From the NCBI RefSeq assembly GCF_026210795.1, contig NC_089438.1, forward strand, positions 2,687,501 through 2,751,500: a DNA stretch of 64,000 nucleotides, read 5' to 3'. The notes beneath the pieces are model-generated. The model had not been told where the DNA came from and did not search any database. It was given only the letters and a program-made list of their open reading frames with translations. The translations under genes were made by a program, and so were the position numbers. The DNA comes from Rhizophagus irregularis. Its lineage: Eukaryota; Glomeromycota; Glomeromycetes; Glomerales; Glomeraceae. Of the stretch, positions 46,131 to 56,571 are shown one piece after another (within the stretch, counting starts at the first letter, position 1; each line of letters begins with the position of its first letter).

Positions 46131-47639
46131 ATGATTCAATATATATTAAAACACCATATCAGAATTTGCATTATAACACTATGATTATAACATGTATTAT
46201 CACATAATTACAATAATATTGATGCTTTATTTGTAAAATGTATGTATATACTATAACGTTATTGTAATATTTGCACATAATCATTATATAATAAACTCAA
46301 TATTCTAATAACTACCTATGCGCACCCATTTCACATGCATCTCACTACTATTATTGACAAGTAGTATGTTGGAATACAAAAAATAGTAAAGCAAATCTCG
46401 CGTCCCACTACTACCCTATAAAAATTTTTTCAGAAAAATGGTCACGTGTCTGAATTTCTTCGGAATAAAAACTAGAAAAATGATCATTTATCAGAGTTTT
46501 TCCTGGAATTTTTTTATAGGGCTACATTGCAGAAATTTTTATAATCGAAACCATATCGTGATTAAGTCGAAAATTTATTGTAAACCTTATATCCAAGATT
46601 TGGTCACGATATGGTTTCACATCGTCACGATAAGCTTAAGTTGATCGTATGTATAAAGTTGATACATATTAAGGAGATCATCACCGGGTCGTACAAAAAT
46701 TGTAGAAATTGTAAAGTTATGTTGAAGTTATAGTCAAGTTATATTAAATGTATATTTAAGTTATAGTCAAATTGTATTAAATGCATATTAAAGTCATATT
46801 ATGTTGATAGTAAATAAATAGTAGTTTGTGTGACTAACGTTTAGATTAGCCTGTATAAATAATCTTTGAATTGTGCAATGCGTCTATTCATCTGCGCCTC
46901 TACACCTGATCTATTACGTTTTCTTATAGACATACAAATCATACAAATGTTAATTACTAATGGTGTAACATTTAATATGATTAATGTGTTTGCGCCTGAT
47001 CTATTCTTAATAGTTAAGACCACTTGATCGGCAAATTACTGATATGCAGGAAAAGGAAATTTGTATAATTCTGGCCGGAATTATACCTTCGCAATTTTCT
47101 CCCAAAATTAAAAAAGACCATCCACGCTATAAATTAAAAATTTTAATTGTGTCAAGACTTCCAGAAATTATTTAAATTTTAAATTTAACATTTTACACTT
47201 AAAGTTATAACTGACTTTGCAAAAATCCTGAAATTTTGTATTAGCATTTTAATATGCTAAATTAATTAAAAACTATTAATATAATAGTCTATTAAAAGCA
47301 TAATAAAGGAATCTATAATATAAAATTACAAATATAGCCTTAAAATAGGTCGTAATAAAGGTCTATAATAGTCAAATAATATTTTTTAAAATTTTGTTAA
47401 AAATTTCATTATATTTATGCAAATATTATATTACGTTTATATTGCTAATATATGATTTTATAATTCTATATTTAGGATTATGTATAATTAAGGCTTTTCA
47501 GACGAAATAAAGTGCATTTATTATATCAAGCTTAATAATTATTCTATTATAAAGAATTTTCAAATATATATACTGTATAGTAATATAAGATTAATAAGTT
47601 TACTTAATTAGTGAGTTTTATATTTAGCGACTTTAATGC
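46131..47639. other. Non-coding, no gene seen
   Basis: Inner part of the 41-48 kb inverted-repeat element. 46418-46520 (CAGAAAAATGGTCACGTGTC...) is repeated directly at 55418-55520. Many short direct repeats (TAAAGTTATA type) lie at 46700-46800. Small ORFs at 46438-46644 and 46841-47023 have no support. Confidence 0.45.
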
Positions 47640-48365
47640 TTCTAGCATGTGACTATCATGTGACTATAGGCGGAAGCCTTAATTTTTTTAATTTTAAATA
47701 ATGACTACTTTTTTAAAAAAAAAATTTATCCTTTCAATTCAACTCAGCGATATAGAAGCAATAAGAATGTTAATACAATAATTTTTTATTAATCCATTAT
47801 TGGCTTTGCCATTTATCATAACATTAATTTATTAAAGTTTGTATAATTAAACGTAATTAAACATAAGATATATTGACATATATATATAGTTGGAGCTTAT
47901 TTAAGAATCATAAACTTCGTAGCCACGCTCAATTAAGGCAATGTATTACTAGACCTACACTAAAGATGACTTTAGTGAGGCTTTCTTCGTGAATTAAAAG
48001 AAATTTCATACACTTTGCCAGCTGGTGGGATAGCTTATGACCTTTAACCTCAAGTCTATTCATACTAATAAATCCAGAATGTTTCTAATAAAAGTAGTAT
48101 ACTTAAGGTACTTCAAAGAATCTCTAAAAAGAAAATAAATAAATAAATGAGCAATTAGTAAACATTTCATCAAAAAATAAAATAAAAAAAAATAAATACT
48201 TTCATTTTTGTTTATAATCACATGATATCAATTGACACCTCCGACTTATACTGTTATAGCCAAATATAAGGGATATGATCGATATACCAAACGTCTAAAT
48301 CCATCTAAAGAGCAAATATTCATCTAAAAAGTTTAAGCTTCTTACTCTAGTAGTTCCAAGAGGTG
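47640..48365 (-). repeat. Right arm of the second long inverted repeat
   Basis: Reverse-complement partner of 41160-42095. It includes the conserved 133-bp block and ends at the outer side near ACTCTAGTAGTTCC. Similarity between arms is good but interrupted by small indels. Confidence 0.85.
47904..48036 (-). ncRNA. Conserved 133-bp block, copy 3 (inverted)
   Basis: On the minus strand the stem is CACTAAAG-TCAT-CTTTAGTG, fully paired. Relative to copy 1 the G-C pair has become A-U and the outer U-G has become C-G. Confidence 0.4.
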
Positions 48366-48919
48366 AAATGATTTAAAAGATATAATTGTAAAGAATGTGT
48401 AAAATAAACGTTTAAAATGTATAAAAATATATAATATTATGCAGAGCTCATAAAGAATAAAATGAGTTAATTAATTAAATTAAAGTAAATGATTCTATAA
48501 GTCGCAACTCGCAAGGCAAAATGTTTTGGCTTAACATTATATTTAGTATAATGTATTCTTTGACAAATAATATATACCATTATTTATATTAGATATATAT
48601 ATGTGTGTATATATATGAGCACATATATACATATCAATTAAAAATATAAAAGAAAAATTTGAATTTCGGGGAAAAGCTCCTATTTATATAAAATTATGTA
48701 TCACGTGAATCACGTGATATTAAATTAGTAATTACCGCAGCTTTAGCTGCGGTATAGCAAAAAAAAAATTAAGCTTTTTTTGGTAAAGCTTAATTTTTTT
48801 TTCTTTTTATCACCTTTCGCTTCATCTTTCTTTCCTTTTGCCTCCCCTCTCTTTTACCCTTTCCCCTTCCCTCAATTCTACCCCCTTTTCCCCTTTCTTC
48901 TGCCCTTTTTCCTTCCCTT
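48366..48919. other. Non-coding; palindromic and pyrimidine-rich patches
   Basis: ATCACGTGAATCACGTGAT at about 48700, the palindrome ACCGCAGCTTTAGCTGCGGT at 48734-48753, AAGCTTTTTTTGGTAAAGCTT, then a CT-rich stretch to 48920. No gene. The ORF 48780-48974 is composition-driven. Confidence 0.5.
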
Positions 48920-49760
48920 CTTTCAGAAAAATAAAATGGTAAGTTTCGAAGCAAATGCTTCGAAACTTTATTAAAAATTTATTTTTTTAAAAAAAAATCA
49001 GAAAATGGTAAGTTTTGTATGTTTTGCTACGAAACTTTTCCATTTTTCTTTTTCTTTTCTTTAAGAAACATTCTAACTGAATGTTTCCTTTCTTTTTTGT
49101 AGGTCTTTTTTAGGCAGTCCTTTCAGTTTCCTTTAACATGAATTTGGTAAGTTATTCAATTTTTTTTAATTGTTTTTATTTTAACGAACAGTTTCTAACA
49201 GTTCGTTTACTTTCTTTTATCTAGGCGGTTCTCTTTATGATTTTGGTAAGAAATCAGACAGTGTTTATATTTCTATATATTTCCTTAACGAAACGTATAC
49301 TAACGTTTCAATTTTTTCTTTTTTTTAGAAGACCGAGTCTTTGGATGTATAAGAATTCGATGGGGTGAAGTTTTTTTTGAACTATCTTCAAGAAATGTTT
49401 ATTAATGTTTCTTTCTCCTTATTATGTGACTTATTCTTCAAACTTCTTGATGTAAATTTTGGTGGGTATTTTTTTCTTAACTATTTATTTTAACGAAGTG
49501 TTTTCTAACGCCTCAATTTTTCTTCTTTTAGATGTTTCTTTTGGTGGCTCTGGATGTGGCATTTTGGTAAGTTTGTTCTTTTTTTTCTTGAAATTTTTTT
49601 TTGATAAACATTTCCTAACTGTTTTTTTTTCTTTTTAAATAGTTCTTCAACTCTTTTGACGTGAGACTTCAGTGGAAGTATTATTTTTTTGTTTTATTCC
49701 ATCTTTTGTTTTTAATAACGGTTACTAATTTCTTTTTTTTCTTTTTTTTAAGCGGCTCAG
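48920..49760 (+). repeat. Intron-like array, plus strand, about seven units with branch-point hairpins
   Basis: Successive intervals begin GTAAGTTT, GTAAGTTATT, GTAAGAAATC, GTGGGTATT or GTAAGTTTG and end TTTTGTAG, TTATCTAG, TTTTTTAG, TCTTTTAG or TAAATAG. Most contain a hairpin around CTAAC, such as GAAACATTCTAACTGAATGT, or around TACTAAC (GAAACGTATACTAACGTTTC). Between them lie blocks of 20-130 bp often ending in ATTTTG. Blocks share no protein motif. Confidence 0.7.
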
Positions 49761-50569
49761 ACATGGTTAGGTGATATTATGCAAGGTTATTCTTCATATT
49801 ACTCGATGAATTGAATGAGGCTTTATTATCAACTCGAGTCTATTTTTAAATGTTTTATAAGAATTCAACAACGATAATTGTATTATAAATGAATATTAAA
49901 TAATTAGTAATATAATATTATCATTATTACAATTGCCTTTTATTATTATTACAAATGTTATTACAAATGTCTTTAATTATTGTTATAATTGAATTTTATT
50001 ATAATTATAAATGTCTTTTAATATACTTACAAACGCCTTTTATCAAACTAATAATTTAATATAATAAGCCTGAAATTAAACTATTCCGATCATAAAATAT
50101 TCATTTGTTATCTTCTTACTAGCATTATTAACGAGATGAATGATAGCCCTAAATTATTTCTATTCTAGGCCTATAATAATTCTCTTATTAGGCTTATACC
50201 GAAAATAATGTTTTTAGCAAAGGATATATATCACATACTGTAACCTTTTTTTCCATCAAAATTAATTTAATCACTTTCTTAGCAAAGATCTAAATTTGAA
50301 AACGTGTGATCAAAAATGACGATCAAATATAATTACAATATACATACCTGCATACCCGATGCGAAGCAACGGGCTACTGCTAGTAATTGTATTAAAGTTA
50401 TAGTAAAATTTTATTTTTGAAGTTGTAAATAAGTCATTAAGTAATAGTAAAGTTCCTATTCTAAGCTAATTAACTCTAACAATCATAAACCCTAACAATC
50501 ATACTTTTCATATTTCAAAAAGAAGGAATCTGGCCAGAACCTGAAAAATGTCATCAAAAAAAAAGAAAA
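49761..50569. other. Non-coding, no gene seen
   Basis: AT-rich DNA between the intron-like array and CaaX unit 2. ATTACAAATG and TTTTATTATTA phrases recur at 49910-50040. Confidence 0.4.
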
Positions 50570-52070
50570 ATTACATCTTTTCAATTCTATCATCACGAAT
50601 TTGCCGATCATTTATTGACATTGTCACGGTGACTATTTTTATATAAATTCTACAGATCAACATACCGTTGAATCTGATTTATTGTCCAGATAGGTACCTA
50701 CAGAATAAAAAAAAGGCGGAACATCCCCTGTTGCTGAAAAGCGACGTGAGACGATATTTCTTTTTTTGGAAATTAATGTAACCAAAAATTTCCTTAGGAA
50801 TACTATTCATTTTTTGTTTGTATAACATAACTGATGAGTGGGAGAAAAGCTACACAATTACACAATTAAAGGAGTCTTAACGTGACACCATATGATTACA
50901 ATGATTTCAATATAATATAGTAGATAAAACAATAAAAAAAAAAAAAAAAAATACAATAATATAGTATTTTAGGACAATACTCATACTGAATTTTAAAAAA
51001 ATATTGTTAACACACAAATATGGTGAAAATATTGTCTGTATGAAAATTCTTTTGTATGTTGTGATGTTTCAGCTCCTAAAAAGTGTAACTAAAAATTCGA
51101 CGTATTGTAGATCAATTACTAATTGTTTTTTCAAACACGGAGACGTGCATAAATGCACACAATATTAAACATTTTTCAATCCAAAAGTATGAAAAAGTAT
51201 AAATTAGCAAAAAATTTTCTTAAGACAAAAAATTAAAATTCAATCAAAAAAAAAAAAGAAAAAGAAAAAATACTTTGATAGTTTTTTTCGCATAATTCAA
51301 ACTCTTAAAATCAATTAAATTCTTTAAATTTCCTAACAAAATGAATCAGACTGAAGTTACCATTAAACTATCCATTCCATCTATCGCAACTGCTGAAGCC
51401 ACTGAAAAACCGGGTGATTCTGGTGGCTGTACAATTATGTAATAAAAATAAAATTCTTTACATTTACGAATTTTATCGTCAGATCTGATTGGAAATTAAA
51501 CATTTATGTATTGTTAAATAATCATTTGTCTATAGTTTACAACTTTTAAATTCTATTTATTTGTAATAATACATTGTACTTTATATATATATATTTCGTT
51601 AGTTTACTTGTGTTATTATATTATCAAATTACTTAATATTCGAATCACTATTACATATTTTGTCTTATATTCTGTATTTAGGGACATGTTTTAAAACGAT
51701 TTCAGCGTTTTAAAACATGTGTTAAAAAATGTTTTAAAACACTTCGATATTATCATAAATTTTAAATCTTAAATTTTGATTAAAAAATCAATTTATATAT
51801 AATAAAACGAAAACTGTTTTAGAACATGTTGTTTTAAATTACGTGCCATACCTATCTGTATTTTATCGTTTGTGTATTCTAAAAATTACAAAAATAAAAT
51901 CACATCTTTAAATTCATTATTTAAATGATTTAAATTCTAATAATTTTGGCAAGTTTGAGGTTGCCTTAAAAGTTGTCTAAACCATAACTAATTTTCTAAT
52001 AGTGTACACAGAAAATTTTCTATGCTGATCACGTAAGAAAAAAAATCTTTTTGATGCAAATACACAATCA
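50570..52070 (+). repeat. CaaX-peptide unit, copy 2 (3' third displaced)
   Basis: Direct copy of 43860-45350. After TTTTTGATGCAAATACACAA at about 52070 the match breaks, and 52070-52970 is unrelated. 52975-53115 then matches the distal part of unit 1 (about 45755-45890), so unit 2 appears split by an insertion or partly deleted. Confidence 0.8.
51341..51442 (+). CDS. 33-residue peptide ending in a CaaX box (copy 2)
   Basis: Identical in nucleotide and protein sequence to the copy at 44643-44744, including ATG context and stop. Upstream and downstream of the gene the two units differ by many substitutions and homopolymer indels (for example ATAAAATAAAA versus ATAAAAATAAAA right after the stop). 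Identity of the coding part therefore suggests constraint or very local conversion. The same TATAAATTAG motif and polyadenylation-like AATAAA are present. Function is inferred as for copy 1. Confidence 0.7.
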   Translation: MNQTEVTIKLSIPSIATAEATEKPGDSGGCTIM

Positions 52071-52974
52071 CTGGTCGAAGTGGGATGATTTGCATGAAGT
52101 TTATTGCCCATAAATAATAGCTTATACATTTGTTGATCTCAATTACGCTTAATAAATCTCCATCAAATTTAATTTATAGATTGAAATGGGTAAAATTTAT
52201 TGTAAATTTTATGCTTTTAAAACTAATTCACTAATTATAATGTATGTATAAGTCAAATTCTAAATAAATTTTAATTAAATTTAATATCAATGTTTATTAC
52301 GCACTTCTTAGTATGGAAATATCCTTATTTTTTACTTTTTTTTTGTAGTTATAGAAGGGCTTTGATTGGGTACCTGGAGACTGGAGATGGTAAGTTTCTT
52401 TGCGAAACTTACTTTTTTTTGTTTTCTTTAATTAGAAACATTCTTAATGTTTCTTTTATTTTTTTTTTTTGGATCTCGGCTCCTTCAAAACTTTTTGTTA
52501 TTGGACAGATTGTTTTTTGGAGTTCTTAAATGTGTAGAATTTCGGTAGGAGGCTCCCTTTCTTGGGATTATTTCGTTTTAAGGAAAAGTTTCATTTTTTT
52601 GGACTTTTTCAAATTACCTTTAGAAAAACATGTTTATTAAATAATTTTATGTTCAGATACTTTATACATTTTATATAAAGAATTATATTATCAATACTTA
52701 ATAATGGATAGCTAGCGTAGTATGTAATATATAACATTGTTTGCTTTATCAAATATATATGTAAATAAAGTGTGTTTACAACGTTGTAAAAAATAAATTA
52801 CTACGTTTTGACTATATGTTTACAATAGCAAAATAGGTACAGTGAAATCATTTTTACGGTAAATTAAAAAAGCGTAGTGGCGATACATTTACGTTCAATA
52901 ACGACGCACAAAACGACGGATGAATCACGTGATTTTGGCGCAATGTCGACGTTGTTAAAAATATGAAGTTTCTG
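52071..52974. other. Insertion-like segment with one intron-like unit
   Basis: Unrelated to the CaaX unit on either side. At 52385-52480 GATGGTAAGTTTCTTTGCG and a GAAACATTCTTAATGTTTC hairpin form a single unit of the 48.9-49.8 kb array type. ORF 52290-52529 crosses it and is not convincing. Confidence 0.45.
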
Positions 52975-53515
52975 CAATGAAAGTTTATGCATGAAAAAAA
53001 TTTTTGGCTAGCTGCGGGTGAACGTTAGGAAATGAGCCCGGCTGACGCTTGTTCTTTCTTGTTTACCGTATTTTTAAATATTTTACTTTTTCAGTTGAAA
53101 CAGAACAATACTCAAAGGCAACTGATATATAATAGCAGTCATATCGCAAATCATTACAAAATATAAATATAACAGGGTTGTTATATGGATGTTATATGGT
53201 TGTCAAAAAAACATATATTGACAGCAAAGTTGGTTTTAATTCTAGTAAAATAAACGAAAATGTGACAATTCAAAGGAAATAATAGAACCAATTACCAATG
53301 ATTCAATTAATTTGTCACTTTCCGGTTAAATTTCTCAAGTGATAAAAAAATTCGATGTCTTTCATATTTTATGTATTGCCTTTGAGTATTGTTCTGTTTC
53401 AACTGAAAAAGTAAAATATTTAAAAATACGTTAAACAAGAAAGAACAAACGTCAGCCGGGCTCATTTCCTAACGTTTCACTCGCAGCTAGCAATAAATTT
53501 TTTTCATCCATAAAC
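52975..53515. repeat. Palindrome at the junction of CaaX units 2 and 3
   Basis: 52982-53120 and 53380-53515 are inverted copies (GAAATGAGCCCGGCTGACGC... / ...CGTCAGCCGGGCTCATTTCC) with about 260 bp between them. This puts the distal ends of units 2 and 3 tail to tail. Confidence 0.85.
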
Positions 53516-55395
53516 TTTTATTTTTTTCGCAGCTCAATAAAAGGACTCTTTACTGTTGATATATTACATAATGAAACCTTTCACTAGAAGCAATCAACAT
53601 ACAGTATTAGTTTTAATTAGAATTATACTTTCGAGTTTAGATGATCACTTATAATATATATTTTATCGAGTTTTTAATTATCATTAACTTTGTGTTTATC
53701 TTAATAATAATATAGGATTCCCTATAATAAATTTATTCCGTGTTTTTTATTCTGTTATTTCCGTAAATGTATTACATTCACAGGATTTATAGCCTCAAAA
53801 TGTATAGATTTTATATTTTTCCGTAAATATAGAAATTGCAGATAAATCTTTTACAGGAATTATATCTTCTAACAAAAATATTAATTTTTCGTTACTAATA
53901 AATATTGTGTATTTTGCATCAAAAAGATTATTACGTGATCAGCATAGAAAATTTTCTGTATACACTATTAGAAAATTAGATATGGTTTAGACAACTTTTA
54001 AGGCAACCTCAAACTCACCAAAATTATTAGAATTTAGAACATTTTAAATAATGAATTTAAAGATGTGATTTATTTTTGTAATTTTTAGAATACACAAACG
54101 ATAAAATACAGATAGGTATGGCACGTAATTTAAAACAACATGTTCTAAAACAGTTTTTTTCGTTTTATTATATAAAAATTGATTTTTTATAATATCAAAG
54201 TGTTTTTTAAAACATGTTTTAAAACACTGAAATTGTTTTAAACCATGTCCCTAATTACAGAATATAAGACAAAATATGAATGGTGACTAGAATTATTAAG
54301 TAATTTGATAATATAATAATAAGTAATAACACAAGTAAACTAACGATATATATATATATATAAGGCACAATATATTATTACGAATAAATAAACTATAGAC
54401 AAATGATTATTTAACAATACATAAATGTTTAATATCCAATCAGATCTGACGATAAAAGTTCGTATATGTAAGACTTTTTATTTTATTACATAATTGTACA
54501 ACCACCAGAATCGCCCGGTTTTTCAGTGGCTTCAGCAGTTGCGATAGATGGAATGGATAGTTTGATGACAACTTCAGTCTGATTCATTTTGTTAGGGAAT
54601 TTAAAGAATTTAATTGATTTTAAGAGTTTGAATATGCGAAAAAACTATCAAAGTATTTTTTTTTTTTGATTGAATTTTAATTGATTGAATTTTAATTTTT
54701 TGTCTTCTTAAGAAAATTTTTTGCTAATTTATACTTTTTCATACTTTTGGATTGAAAAATTTTTAATATTGTGTGCATTACGCATGTCTCCGTGTTTGGA
54801 AAACAATTGTAATTGATCTACAATACGTTAAATTTTTATTTGCACTTTTTAGGAGCTGAAACATCACATCATACAAAAGAATTTCATACAGACAATATTT
54901 TCACCATGTTTCTGTGTTAACAATATTTTTTTAAAATTCAGTATGAGTATTGTCCTAAAATACTATATTGTTGTATTATCTTTATCTATATTATTTGAAA
55001 TCATTGCAGTCATGTGGTGTCACGTTAAGACTCTTTTGAATTGTGTAATTGTGTAGCTTTTCTCCCACTCGTCGGTTATGTTTAATCAAATCGGTTACAT
55101 TAATTTCCAAAAAGGAAATATCGTCTCACGTCGCTTTTCAGCAACAGGGGATGTCCCTCTTTTTTTTATTTTGATGGACAATAATCGGATCTATATAAAA
55201 ATAGCCACCTTTTCTTATGTGACAATGTCAATAAATGATCGGCAAATTCGTGATGATATAGATATGTCGAATTGAAATAGCTATGTTGCACAAAATTTCA
55301 CAAAAAGGAAATTCCGTCCGGTTTCTTTAATTTATACATAATATAATTAATTGTTATATTGTTATTATTGGATAATGGGAGGTAGTGGGTTAATT
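53120..55395 (-). repeat. CaaX-peptide unit, copy 3 (inverted)
   Basis: Reverse complement of 43770-46130 over about 2.3 kb, from GGTTGTTATATGG at its distal end to CTACCTCCCATT at its proximal end. With unit 2 it makes a long, gapped inverted repeat that could be read into double-stranded RNA. Confidence 0.85.
54486..54587 (-). CDS. 33-residue peptide ending in a CaaX box (copy 3)
   Basis: ATG at 54587, TAA at 54488-54486. Relative to copies 1 and 2 there are five base changes and no indels. Three are silent (ATT to ATC, GGT to GGC, GGC to GGT); two fall in one codon and change Thr7 to Val (ACC to GTC). The C-terminal GDSGGCTIM is unchanged. The flanks of this inverted unit carry many indels relative to the other two. 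The open frame, the CaaX box and the silent bias together favour a real small gene. Confidence 0.7.
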   Translation of the reverse strand: MNQTEVVIKLSIPSIATAEATEKPGDSGGCTIM

Positions 55396-56145
55396 ATCGA
55401 AATGTTTAGTTTGTTAGACCCTATAAAAATTTTTCAGAAAAATGATCACGTGTCTGAGTTTCTTCAGAATGAAAACTAAAAAATGATCATTTATAGGAGT
55501 TTTTTAATTTTTTTTGTAGGAAGATTTTAAATAGTTTCGTTTGTAATCACCTCACCATTGAAGTAGATTTATTGTCTCTTCTTTCAGTTTAGTTTATTTT
55601 GTTATTTCTTATAATTATATGTGCACTAACTAATTACTGGTAAAATAAAAATAAAAATAAAAACATAATTAATTGTTATTGTGGTTTAAGATTTTATTAT
55701 TTTCTTCTTTTATATATTTTTCTTTAAAAAAAATTGTACATAATAGAAGAAATTATTAAACTAGAAGGAATATATATGTTTTTCTTTGATTTAAATAAAA
55801 ACTAGAAAATGGAAACCGGTCGCAACTGTAGGCCGCAGTATATATGTGTTATATAAGAATATTTCAGGGGTTCAAAAAAGCAAATAACACGAAATGTCGA
55901 AATGTGGACATTTTGCATGGGATAAACAAATTTTACATTTTCGTATTTTCGTAGTCTTCCGTTTCGCTATAGCGGACATGCTTTATATCATTTGCCGATC
56001 AAATTTTTCTTAATTTAAAAATAATTAAAAATTTTAAAAAAGTATCTAGCAAAGTAAATTCCTAACAAAATAAATCAAAAGTGTGGCACCTTAATTGTTA
56101 CACAACTTAATTACATAATTTTAATATAGGCAATTTCTATTTGTA
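55396..56145. other. Non-coding, no gene seen
   Basis: Contains the repeat 55418-55520 (also at 46418-46520) and AT-rich DNA. Confidence 0.45.
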
Positions 56146-56378
56146 CACGGGGTGTTTAAACACGGGTCATATTAGTAGATTAAAAACGGCATTCAAACCC
56201 TCCTTTAATGCCTTAAGTAAACTTGCAGAGCAGGTGAAAATACATATATTTATCTGTAATATAATAAGAATAAAAAGTAAAAGAGTATAATGTCGGTAGC
56301 ATTCAATTTCAAATTAAAAAACAAAAAATTAGTCTATTAAAAATTATATTTATATGACCCGTGTACAAACACCCCGTG
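56146..56378. mobile_element. 233-bp MITE flanked by TA (Tc1/mariner type)
   Basis: The ends are inverted CACGGGGTGTTT, followed on both sides by ACACGGGTCATAT after a 2-base gap. TA dinucleotides flank both ends (56144-56145 and 56379-56380). It lies about 190 bp downstream of the kinase/Sel1 gene stop. Confidence 0.8.
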
Positions 56379-56571
56379 TAAACTTAGAAATTTTCTTTAA
56401 TATAATAGGGAATTCTGTTCATTGATAAGAGGGTTATATATTAAACCATTGAAGAAAAGACTTATTATAATAGAGAATTTAACATTTTTTTTATTTATTA
56501 AATATATATACTACATTCAATGTGGATTTCAAAAGAAGATGAAAAAAAATACAAGCTATTATATTTATTAT

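Noticed and set aside
55078-55275. Plus-strand ORF of 65 codons upstream of CaaX copy 3
   Set aside because: The corresponding regions of units 1 and 2 are shifted or stopped, so the frame is not conserved.
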